Positions 6,820-13,903 of a stretch of DNA of 24,274 nt are shown here, one piece after another; the first letter of the stretch is position 1, and each line of letters begins with the position of its first letter. A program made the position numbers and the translations under genes. Origin of the DNA: a virus. The stretch covers positions 1 through 24,274 of IMG/VR virus record IMGVR_UViG_3300046507_000037. One strand, 5' to 3'. Under the pieces are notes generated by a model. The model made no database searches. It was not told the DNA's origin and was given only the letters and a program-made list of their open reading frames with translations.

Positions 6820-9051
6820 ATGACTGAAGCGCGCGCACAGGGCGACACGCAGCTCTCGACCGACAACACCGTCACGCGATGGGTGAAGGAGATCGAGCTA
6901 TACGAATCCAAGGCTTCCGAATGGGAGACCAAGGCGAAGAAGATCCTGCGCCGGTACAAGGACGAGCGTAACGCGCGCGAGACGAAGGAAAGCCGCTACA
7001 ACGTTCTGTGGTCGAATATCCAGACCCTGCTGCCCGCGCTCTATTCGAAGAACCCGAAGCCTGATTTTCAGCGCCGGTTCCTTGATGCCGATCCGGTCGG
7101 TCGTGTGGCGTGTCAGGTTCTGGAGCGTGCGACGAGTTTCACGCTCGACAAGGAAGATTTCTTCCTGACCGCGCGCCAGTGCGTGACCGATCGCCTGCTG
7201 CCGGGTCGTGGGACGGTCTGGATTCGCTATGTCCCGCACTTCGCTGAAGGTGGCGAGGGCATGCTGGGAAACGAAGGCCCGGAAATCGACGACGACGCGG
7301 ACGCCAATCAGGCGCCCGACGTGCCGCAGACCGCATCCAGTGGCGAGCCCATCGTTGATGTCGAATATGAAGAAATTGACATCGATTACGTCCACTGGTC
7401 GGACTTCGGACACACCATTGCACGGACCTGGCAGGAAGTGCGCGCTGTGTGGCGCATCTGCTATCTGACGCGCGAAGAGCTGGTTAAGCGCTTCGGAGCG
7501 GATAAAGGCCGGCGCGTTCCGCTCGACTACAAGCCTGAGGATCTGAAGGGGCAGGAAGTCACGGAATACCAGCAGAAGGCCCGGATTTACGAGATCTGGG
7601 ACAAGAGTACGAAAAAGGTCTATTGGCTGTCCAAGGGGATGATGTTCGAGCCGCTTGACGTGCGCGACGACATGCTGGGGCTTGAGGATTTCTTTCCGTG
7701 CCCGCGCCCGATGCTGCCGAACCACGCGAACGACACGGTTATCCCGATCCCTGACTACGCGATGTATCAGGATCAGGCGAACCAGCTTGACGATTTGACC
7801 TCGCGCGCGAAACTGCTTGCAGACGCGCTGCGCGTGGTCGGCGTCTACGATTCGAGCACGCCCGGTTTGCAGCAGCTTCTGTCGGGCGGCTATGAAAACC
7901 GGCTTGTTCCGGTTGATTCGTGGGCCGCATTCGCTGAGAAGGGCGGTATGAAAGGCGCGGTCGAACTCCTGCCGATGGACATGATTGCGCAGACGCTCCT
8001 GAGCCTCTACGACACGCGCGAGAAGGTCAAGCAGGACCTTTACGAGATCACCGGCATGGCAGACATCATTCGCGGCTCGACGGACCCGGATGAGACCTAC
8101 GGCGCGCAGAAGATCAAGAGCAACTGGGCATCCATCCGGCTCGTTGACATGCAGGCTGAGGTTCAGCGCTTCGCTCGGGATGTCGTTGTGCTGGTGGCTG
8201 AAGTCCTGGCGAACCAGTTCGACATCAAGACGCTTGCCGAGATTTCCGGCTATCCGCTGATGACCGCGCAGGAGAAGCAGATCGCGCAGATGATCCAGCA
8301 GGCAGGCGGCCAGCTTCCCGACGATATGGAAAAGCCGTTCAGCGAACCGACGTGGGAAGAAGTCGATAAGCTCTTGCGCGATTCAAACATGCGCCATTTC
8401 CGGCTCGACATCGAAACCGATTCAACGCTGAAAATGGATCAGATGCAGGAGAAGCAGGACCGCACGGAATTCCTGACGGCCGTCGGCGGCTTCCTGAAGT
8501 CTGCTGAAGGTGCCGATCCTGCGCTGATGCCGCTGCTGGGTCAGATGCTCATGTTCGCTGTTCGCGCGTTCCCTGTTGGCAAGCAGATGGAATCCTGCCT
8601 GCAGGAGACTGTTGACGCGCTTGAGAAACGCGCCAAGCAGGCGATGCAGAATCCGCCGCCTAACCCGGCCCAGATCAAGGCGCAGACGGATATTCAGATT
8701 GCGCAGGCGAAGAATCAGAGCGATCTGCAGCAGAATCTTGCCGAGATCCAGGCGCGCGTCAAAGCGGACGAAGCCGAGCGCGTTGCGCAAGCTCAGGCGG
8801 ACGCCGCAGAACGTCAGGCGCAGATGATCGCGGATCAGGCAAAGATGCGCATGGAGGCACAGCTTGAGGCGATGAAGGCGCAGCAGGACGCGCATCTAGA
8901 GCAGCAGCGGATGATGTTCGAAGGCCAGATGAAATTGCTGCTGGCTAAGATCGACGCTGCCACGAAGATCGAGACCGCAGAGATTGCGGCCGGCGCGACG
9001 CTCGACGCCGCCGAGATCAGCGCGGCGAATGCTGCTACCTCGGGGGAATAA
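6820..9051 (+). CDS. Portal protein (P22-like)
   Basis: A 743-aa protein of the size and layout of P22-type portals, the dodecameric ring at the capsid vertex through which DNA enters and leaves. The segment with SDFGHTIARTWQEVRAVWR and LTREELVKRFG is typical of the family, as is the DPDETYGAQKIKSNW region near the middle. Residues from about 603 onward are a long Gln/Ala/Glu-rich coiled coil, comparable to the helical barrel that extends into the P22 capsid. The start has only a weak ribosome site after the GGGCTGA stop of the previous gene. The stop shares a base with the next ATG (TAATG). Position between terminase and scaffold supports the call. Confidence 0.9.
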   Translation: MTEARAQGDTQLSTDNTVTRWVKEIELYESKASEWETKAKKILRRYKDERNARETKESRYNVLWSNIQTLLPALYSKNPKPDFQRRFLDADPVGRVACQVLERATSFTLDKEDFFLTARQCVTDRLLPGRGTVWIRYVPHFAEGGEGMLGNEGPEIDDDADANQAPDVPQTASSGEPIVDVEYEEIDIDYVHWSDFGHTIARTWQEVRAVWRICYLTREELVKRFGADKGRRVPLDYKPEDLKGQEVTEYQQKARIYEIWDKSTKKVYWLSKGMMFEPLDVRDDMLGLEDFFPCPRPMLPNHANDTVIPIPDYAMYQDQANQLDDLTSRAKLLADALRVVGVYDSSTPGLQQLLSGGYENRLVPVDSWAAFAEKGGMKGAVELLPMDMIAQTLLSLYDTREKVKQDLYEITGMADIIRGSTDPDETYGAQKIKSNWASIRLVDMQAEVQRFARDVVVLVAEVLANQFDIKTLAEISGYPLMTAQEKQIAQMIQQAGGQLPDDMEKPFSEPTWEEVDKLLRDSNMRHFRLDIETDSTLKMDQMQEKQDRTEFLTAVGGFLKSAEGADPALMPLLGQMLMFAVRAFPVGKQMESCLQETVDALEKRAKQAMQNPPPNPAQIKAQTDIQIAQAKNQSDLQQNLAEIQARVKADEAERVAQAQADAAERQAQMIADQAKMRMEAQLEAMKAQQDAHLEQQRMMFEGQMKLLLAKIDAATKIETAEIAAGATLDAAEISAANAATSGE

Positions 9052-9452
9052 TGCCGCTCTACAGTTACCGTTGTCCGTCGTGCAATTCAACCTGCACTGA
9101 GTTTCGCAAGATTGACGAGCGTAACCAAGTGCCGAAGTGTGAATCTTGGATCATCCTTGCTGATACTCCCGGAGAATCACAGGAATGTGGCGTCGAAATG
9201 GAGCGCATCATCGAAGCGCCCATGGTCGCGCCCGACATCGGCCCATATCAGGCGGTCGCAATCGATGTCGCAACCGGCAAGCCGCCCGTCATCAACAGCC
9301 GCAGCGCGCACCGCGACTTCCTGAAGCGCAACGGCTACACCGAAGTGGGCAATGAGCGCGTCGGCCGGCAAGCTGGTGAAGTCCGCGGGGATTTCAATCT
9401 GCGCAAGGAATTGACGCAGGCCACGCGCGAAGTACTCGGGAGACAGAAATGA
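9051..9452 (+). CDS. FmdB-type zinc-ribbon phage protein, 133 aa
   Basis: It starts MPLYSYRCPSC, the signature of FmdB-family zinc ribbons, with C8 and C11 as the first knuckle. The second knuckle is unusual: C30 and C46 are separated by SWIILADTPGESQE, where relatives have C-x-C or C-x-x-C. The remainder (IIEAPMVAPDIGPYQAVA, then SRSAHRDFLKRNGYTEVGNE) is the region that follows the ribbon in phage homologues located after portal genes. The function is unproven; a head-assembly or packaging accessory is likely by position. Both ends overlap neighbours (TAATG and ATGA), so it is co-translated with portal. Confidence 0.7.
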   Translation: MPLYSYRCPSCNSTCTEFRKIDERNQVPKCESWIILADTPGESQECGVEMERIIEAPMVAPDIGPYQAVAIDVATGKPPVINSRSAHRDFLKRNGYTEVGNERVGRQAGEVRGDFNLRKELTQATREVLGRQK

Positions 9453-9589
9453 TCGGCGCTTTCATGCCGCGCCTTCTGGCGCAACTTCAGCAGATCAAGA
9501 TGCAGGCCATGCAGCAGGCGATGCAGCAACAACAACAGCCGCCGCAAGCGCCACCGATGCCACCGCAAGGCATGCCACCGCAACATTGA
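9449..9589 (+). CDS. Met/Gln/Pro-rich peptide, 46 aa
   Basis: It starts in an ATGA overlap with the zinc-ribbon gene. The peptide begins MIGAFMPRLLAQLQQIKMQA, an amphipathic helix, followed by a Gln run and a Pro/Met-rich tail (PPQAPPMPPQGMPPQ). Low complexity prevents a family call. Short Gln/Pro-rich peptides often sit before scaffold genes in phages of this type. It ends just before promoter-like element B. Confidence 0.5.
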   Translation: MIGAFMPRLLAQLQQIKMQAMQQAMQQQQQPPQAPPMPPQGMPPQH

Positions 9590-9600
9590 TTGCCGCACAG

Positions 9601-9626
9601 ATTCCCGCTACCTAGCATGTACCGCA
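9601..9626 (+). promoter_or_regulatory. Repeated intergenic element, copy B (putative capsid promoter)
   Basis: Copy B reads ATTCCCGCTACCTAGCAT with a downstream CCGCA. It matches copy C at its first ten bases and shares the same invariant columns with copy A. TAGCAT (9613-9618) is the -10-like hexamer. TTGCCG (9590-9595) sits 17 bases upstream as a partial -35, the best of the three copies. It precedes the scaffold, capsid and decoration genes. Confidence 0.5.
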
Positions 9627-9648
9627 TGCAAATAAGCGGGGATTGGAA

Positions 9649-10671
9649 ATGACGGTCGAAAGTCAGGTAGGCGAAACGGGCGAAGTCGAGCAGGAAACAG
9701 AGCTTTCTCTGCGCGACGAACTGGTCAGGAATCTCGCCGAATTGAAGGGCGATCCTGAGACTGTCGAACCCGTTGCAAAGCCGACGGAAACGAAGGTCGA
9801 GCCCGCTGACGCCGCACCGGAAAAGACCGAGACGAAAGAGGCAACCCCAGCCGAACCGTCAAACGAGTCGAAAGCCAAAGCCCCGCAATCCTGGTCGGCC
9901 GCCGAAAAGGCGCATTGGGACAAGATCCCGCCCGAAGTGCAGGCCGTCATTGCGCGCCGCGAAGAAGAAGCACACCGCGGCATCACGACGCTCGGCCAGG
10001 ACGCAGCCCTCGGCAAGAAGCTGAAGGATGTCATTAACCCATACCTCCCTATGATCCGCGCAGAAGGCGGCGATGAAGCCGGCGCGGTTCGGGATCTTCT
10101 CCAGACTGCCTACATCCTGCGCACGGCAAGCCCCGAGCAGAAGATCGGCGTTTTCCGGCATCTGGCAGGACAGTTTGGAGTGGATTTAGCAGTCGCTGCT
10201 CAAGGCGTTCCACAGGTTGACCCTCAGTTGCAATCACTCCAGCGCGAGCTTGCTCAACTGAAAGGCCATCTGACGAGCGCCGAGCAGCAGCAACATCAGC
10301 AGATACAGGGGCAGGCTCAAGCCATGATCGAAGCCTTCGCTGCCGATCCTAAGAATGAGTTCTATGAACAGGTGAAGCCGCTCATGGCCCATCTCCTGGT
10401 CGCAGGACAGGCTAAGGATATGCAGGAGGCGTACGACATGGCGTGCCATGCGAACCCTGATGTTCGTTCCACAATTCTGACCCGCCAGCAGGCGGAATCA
10501 GAGGCGAAGCGGGCAGCCGAGGCGAAAGCCAAAGCTGATGCGAAGCGTAAGGCGGCAGGATCGATTAGCGGATCACCGGCGGGCACTGTCTCGACGACGA
10601 TCGCAGCGAACCCGGACCTCTCACTACGCGATCAATTGCGGCAAGCGATGCGAGCCGCGACAACTTCGTAA
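9649..10671 (+). CDS. Capsid scaffold protein
   Basis: A 340-aa acidic, Ala/Glu-rich protein directly upstream of the major capsid gene, where scaffold is expected. It has a disordered N-terminus (about 1-85), a conserved-type core PQSWSAAEKAHWDKIPPEVQ followed by ARREEEAHRGI, a helical middle, and a basic C-terminal helix (SEAKRAAEAKAKADAKRKA) that would bind capsid shell subunits. Scaffold guides prohead assembly and then leaves. The ATG at 9649 is preferred over a TTG at 9643, because GGGGA at 9638-9642 is six bases from the ATG. Confidence 0.8.
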   Translation: MTVESQVGETGEVEQETELSLRDELVRNLAELKGDPETVEPVAKPTETKVEPADAAPEKTETKEATPAEPSNESKAKAPQSWSAAEKAHWDKIPPEVQAVIARREEEAHRGITTLGQDAALGKKLKDVINPYLPMIRAEGGDEAGAVRDLLQTAYILRTASPEQKIGVFRHLAGQFGVDLAVAAQGVPQVDPQLQSLQRELAQLKGHLTSAEQQQHQQIQGQAQAMIEAFAADPKNEFYEQVKPLMAHLLVAGQAKDMQEAYDMACHANPDVRSTILTRQQAESEAKRAAEAKAKADAKRKAAGSISGSPAGTVSTTIAANPDLSLRDQLRQAMRAATTS

Positions 10672-10689
10672 CCCCATTGGAGTCACATC

Positions 10690-11679
10690 ATGGCCCTGCA
10701 AAATCCGTCGAGCACTCTCACGGAAATTGTCACGACCACGCTTCGCAACCGCACCGGGAAGCTGGCTGACAACATCACGAAGAACAACGCCCTGTTGTTC
10801 CGCCTCCGCAAACGCGGCAACGTCAAGACCGTCTCCGGCGGTCGGACCATCGTTCAGGAACTCGAATATGCCGAAAACGGCACGTTCAAGCGCTACAGCG
10901 GTTATGAAGCGCTGAACATTTCGCCGTCCGACGTGTTCACCGGCGCGGAATACAACTACGCGCAGGCAGCCGTGGCCGTCTCGATCTCCGGTCTGGAACA
11001 ACTCCAGAACACCGGCGAGGAAGCGATCATCGACCTGCTCGAATCGCGTATCAAGAACGCAGAGAAGACGCTCGTCAACAACATCGCGCTCGACTGCTAT
11101 TCGGACGGCACCGCTGACGGCGGCCGGCAGATTGGCGGCCTCGCGCTGCTCGTGTCGAACACGCCGACGACCGGCGTTGTGGGTGGTATCGACGCATCGA
11201 CGACCGTCGGCAGCTTCTGGCGCAACCTGAAGTTCTCGGGTGTCACGGACGGCGGCGGCGCCACGACCTCGGCGAACATCCAGTCGTACATGAACCGCCT
11301 GTACGTGCAGCTCGTGCGTCAGACGGACAAGCCCGACCTGATCATCGCCGACAACAACTATTTCCGCCTGTATCTGGAATCGTTGCAGGCCATCCAGCGC
11401 ATCACGTCGAACGAAATGGGCGAAGCGGGCTTCGACTCGCTGAAGTACATGAATTCGGACGTGGTTCTGGACGGTGGTTTCGGCGGCGGCGCACCGGCAA
11501 GCACGATGTATTTCCTGAACACGGATTACATCTACTTCCGCCCGCACGTCGATCGCAACTTCGCACCGATCGGTGACGACCGGTACGCAGTCAACCAGGA
11601 CGCGATGGTCAAGCTGGTCGGCTTCGCCGGCAACATGACCACGTCCAATCGCCGCCTTCAGGGCGTTCTGATCGCCTAA
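10690..11679 (+). CDS. Major capsid protein
   Basis: A 329-aa protein following scaffold with a good TGGAG site. It has the sequence style of a short HK97-fold capsid subunit: NPSSTLTEIVTTTLRNR, then KTVSGGRTIVQELEYAENGT, a central helical spine (GEEAIIDLLESRIKNAEKTL), and a beta-rich P-domain ending RRLQGVLIA. The length is close to the roughly 330-residue capsid protein of BPP-1-type podophages, whose HK97 fold is circularly permuted; whether that holds here needs a structure prediction. GC and codon use are uniformly high-GC with many C-ending codons, as expected for an abundant protein. Confidence 0.85.
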   Translation: MALQNPSSTLTEIVTTTLRNRTGKLADNITKNNALLFRLRKRGNVKTVSGGRTIVQELEYAENGTFKRYSGYEALNISPSDVFTGAEYNYAQAAVAVSISGLEQLQNTGEEAIIDLLESRIKNAEKTLVNNIALDCYSDGTADGGRQIGGLALLVSNTPTTGVVGGIDASTTVGSFWRNLKFSGVTDGGGATTSANIQSYMNRLYVQLVRQTDKPDLIIADNNYFRLYLESLQAIQRITSNEMGEAGFDSLKYMNSDVVLDGGFGGGAPASTMYFLNTDYIYFRPHVDRNFAPIGDDRYAVNQDAMVKLVGFAGNMTTSNRRLQGVLIA

Positions 11680-11692
11680 AGGGAGAAACGAA

Positions 11693-12274
11693 ATGTCTTT
11701 CATTGCATATGACAACACCCTGGGCGTCGTCAAGCTGACCGATGTCGATACGGTCGGTCCGGGTCCGGTCAACCTCGTGGCAGGCACCGGCGCGGGTCGC
11801 CAGTCGTTCTCGTTCGAGATCATGCGCGGCTATGACGCGGCATTGGGCGGCGGCGAATTCGTCTACGCCCAGGCAACGGGCACGATTGCGGCCGGTACGG
11901 TCTGCCAGTTCAACCAGTCGCTGACCAATGGCGCGATCATCAACGGCGCTGCGGCATGGGCTGGTACGGCCAATAGCGGCGACGTGATCGGCGTCGCTGT
12001 AGCGGCCATGACGGCCAATCAGTGGGGCTGGTTCCAGGTGAGCGGCAACGCCATCGTCACCTGTCAGGGTGCGCCGGTTGCAGGCAATCCGGTGTACTGG
12101 CAGGCCGCTGGTGTCGTCAGCCCGACCGCAGTCGCTGGCAAGCAGTTGCTCGGTGCAAAGTTCGCCACCGCGCCTGCTGTCACGCTCGGCACGGGTTCGA
12201 ATGCGGTCGTCCTGTCGGCCACGCAGGCAGTTGTTCTGCTTGACCGCTGCACCGCACAGCCGGCTATCACGTAA
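11693..12274 (+). CDS. Capsid decoration/cement-like protein, 193 aa
   Basis: A strong AGGGAGAA site precedes the ATG 13 bases after the capsid stop. The protein is Gly/Ala/Val-rich with alternating beta-type segments: IAYDNTLGVVKLTD, GGEFVYAQATGTIAAGTV, GDVIGVAVAAMTANQWGWFQ, GNPVYWQAAGVV. The second half resembles DUF2190-like capsid cement proteins that sit between capsid subunits and stabilise the shell. A jelly-roll cement protein occupies the same neighbourhood in BPP-1, so the same role is inferred here. The gene is followed by a strong terminator, closing the capsid operon. Confidence 0.65.
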   Translation: MSFIAYDNTLGVVKLTDVDTVGPGPVNLVAGTGAGRQSFSFEIMRGYDAALGGGEFVYAQATGTIAAGTVCQFNQSLTNGAIINGAAAWAGTANSGDVIGVAVAAMTANQWGWFQVSGNAIVTCQGAPVAGNPVYWQAAGVVSPTAVAGKQLLGAKFATAPAVTLGTGSNAVVLSATQAVVLLDRCTAQPAIT

Positions 12275-12293
12275 TTCTCGCTGCTGCATCTTC

Positions 12294-12318
12294 GCAGGGC
12301 TTCGGCCCTGCTCTTTTT
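12294..12318 (+). terminator. Rho-independent terminator after the capsid cassette
   Basis: GCAGGGC and GCCCTGC form a perfect 7-bp GC-rich stem closed by a UUCG tetraloop (12301-12304), followed directly by TCTTTTT. This is a textbook intrinsic terminator, located 19 bases after the decoration-protein stop and 22 bases before the next start. It should limit read-through from the capsid genes into the tail genes and help keep capsid mRNA abundant. Confidence 0.9.
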
Positions 12319-12340
12319 CCTCATCTGGAGACTCATCACC

Positions 12341-12946
12341 ATGGATTTCGCACCGGCGCGCATCACCGAACAGGGCAATTCGCTGCACGTCTCACACGGC
12401 GACGATAGCCGTCTCTACGTGGAATTCACGATGGAGGCCATCCATCAGACCGCGAAATCGGAAGAAGAAGGGCGCCCGATTTTCAAGGACGTGCCGCATG
12501 TGCGTATTCATTTTCCAGGTGACCGCACCAAACAGATTTTCCGTCCGGTGAAGTTCGAGGACGATCATCAGGGACCGGCCGATCCGCGCCGCTTCCCGCA
12601 GCAGTGGAAAGCCTTCGAGGCTCAGCAGGAACAGGTTCAGACGGGAACGCCGATCGAGCAATGGGGTCCGCTGACGAAATCGCAGGCGATGGAATTTAAG
12701 GCGATGCACATTCACACGGTCGAGCAACTGGCCGGTGTGGCGGACAGCAATCTGTCATGGCTCGGCGCGCGCGAACTGCGCGACAAGGCGATTGCATGGC
12801 TCGCGCAGGCTGACGGCGGCAAGGAAGTGAGCCGCCTCACTGCCGAGAATGCCGCGCTTAAGTCGGACGTGGATGACCTGAAGCGCCAAGTCAAGGAACT
12901 CGCAGCGCTCGCGCAGGCCGGCGCAGAATCCAAAGCGAAGAAATAA
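12341..12946 (+). CDS. Coiled-coil head-tail region protein, 201 aa
   Basis: The ATG follows CTGGAG just after the terminator. The first half contains RPIFKDVPHVRIHFPGD and RPVKFEDDHQGPADPRRFPQ, a layout seen in virion-region proteins of unknown function. Residues about 120-155 (KAMHIHTVEQLAGVAD, then SWLGARELRDKAIAWL) resemble a helix-hairpin-helix or SAP-like fold, which often binds DNA or protein. Residues 160-195 form a coiled coil (LTAENAALKSDVDDLKRQVK). It may be a minor head or connector protein. No function is assigned. Confidence 0.55.
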   Translation: MDFAPARITEQGNSLHVSHGDDSRLYVEFTMEAIHQTAKSEEEGRPIFKDVPHVRIHFPGDRTKQIFRPVKFEDDHQGPADPRRFPQQWKAFEAQQEQVQTGTPIEQWGPLTKSQAMEFKAMHIHTVEQLAGVADSNLSWLGARELRDKAIAWLAQADGGKEVSRLTAENAALKSDVDDLKRQVKELAALAQAGAESKAKK

Positions 12947-12949
12947 GAC

Positions 12950-13900
12950 ATGACCCAGCCCATTACCTCTCTTGGACAGAAAACCATCCTGCGGATCATT
13001 CAGGAGGTCATGGGCGACTTCGGGTTGCCGCAACCGACACAGATCATCGGCAACACGGACAAGACGGTCTCGCAGATGCTCATTCACGCGACGCGCGTCG
13101 GTGAGGATCTGGCAGCGCGCGGCGGTATGAATGATGGCTGGCCCGCGATGCGCAAGGAATACACGTTCAACCTCGTGGGGTACGGCGGTTATAGCGGCAA
13201 CACGACCGCAGGATCGAACGTCATCACGAACATGAACACGGTGGCGAATATCGCCGTCGGCATGGTCGGCACGAGTACGGCGACGCCCTACGGTGTCACG
13301 GTGACTGCGGTCGATCCGGTCGGGATGACGGTCACGCTGAACCAGAGCGCGCTGAACACGGCGACCGGCGCGCTGTTCTCGTTCGGCAATGAAAGCTACG
13401 CGGTACCGACGGATTGCGACCACTTCATCCAGCAGACAGGCTGGGACCGGTCTTTCCGCTGGCAACTGGTTGGCCCGCTAAATGCGCAGGAATGGCAGGT
13501 GCTGAAGTCAGGGATCAGCCCTACAGGCCCGCGGCTGCGTTGGCGCCTGATGGATAACAAAATCTTCGTCAACCCGGTGCCGGCGTCTCTGGACAGCCTG
13601 GTGATGGAGTACTACTCGACGGGCTGGTGTCAGTCCGCCGCGGGGGTGCCTCAAACGGCATGGGCAGCCGATACGGATACGCCAGTGCTTCAGGACCGGC
13701 TCTTTATCCTCGGCATCATCGCGCGCTTCCTGAACCGCAAGGGCTTCGATTCGAGTTCTGCGCAGCGCGAGTATGACGATGCAGTCGAGGCAGCAATTGG
13801 CCGGTCAGGTGGATCGCGTGTGCTGCCGATCAACGCCCGCGCCGAGCCGCCGATTTTGATTGGATCGGCAAATTTGCCCGACACAGGTTACGGATCGTAA
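12950..13900 (+). CDS. Head-to-tail adaptor protein
   Basis: A 316-aa protein of the adaptor type that sits under the portal ring and links it to the short tail (compare P22 gp4 or T7 tubular protein A). The N-terminus has an adaptor-like helical start, then the strand AMRKEYTFNLV. The next motif, ESYAVPTDCDHF, is where relatives carry Y.LP.D. Between them (about residues 78-146) is an extra beta module, GSNVITNMNTVANIAVGM...VTVTAVD...VTLNQSA, of a kind widespread in phage tail proteins. The C-terminal part (PVLQDRLFILGIIARFLNRKG) is helical, as expected. Gene order between capsid and tail hub supports the call. Confidence 0.7.
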   Translation: MTQPITSLGQKTILRIIQEVMGDFGLPQPTQIIGNTDKTVSQMLIHATRVGEDLAARGGMNDGWPAMRKEYTFNLVGYGGYSGNTTAGSNVITNMNTVANIAVGMVGTSTATPYGVTVTAVDPVGMTVTLNQSALNTATGALFSFGNESYAVPTDCDHFIQQTGWDRSFRWQLVGPLNAQEWQVLKSGISPTGPRLRWRLMDNKIFVNPVPASLDSLVMEYYSTGWCQSAAGVPQTAWAADTDTPVLQDRLFILGIIARFLNRKGFDSSSAQREYDDAVEAAIGRSGGSRVLPINARAEPPILIGSANLPDTGYGS

Positions 13901-13903
13901 GCT

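Noticed and set aside
10624-11823. 399-aa minus-strand frame opposite the capsid gene
   Set aside because: The + strand capsid gene is convincing; the antisense frame stays open because of high third-position GC.
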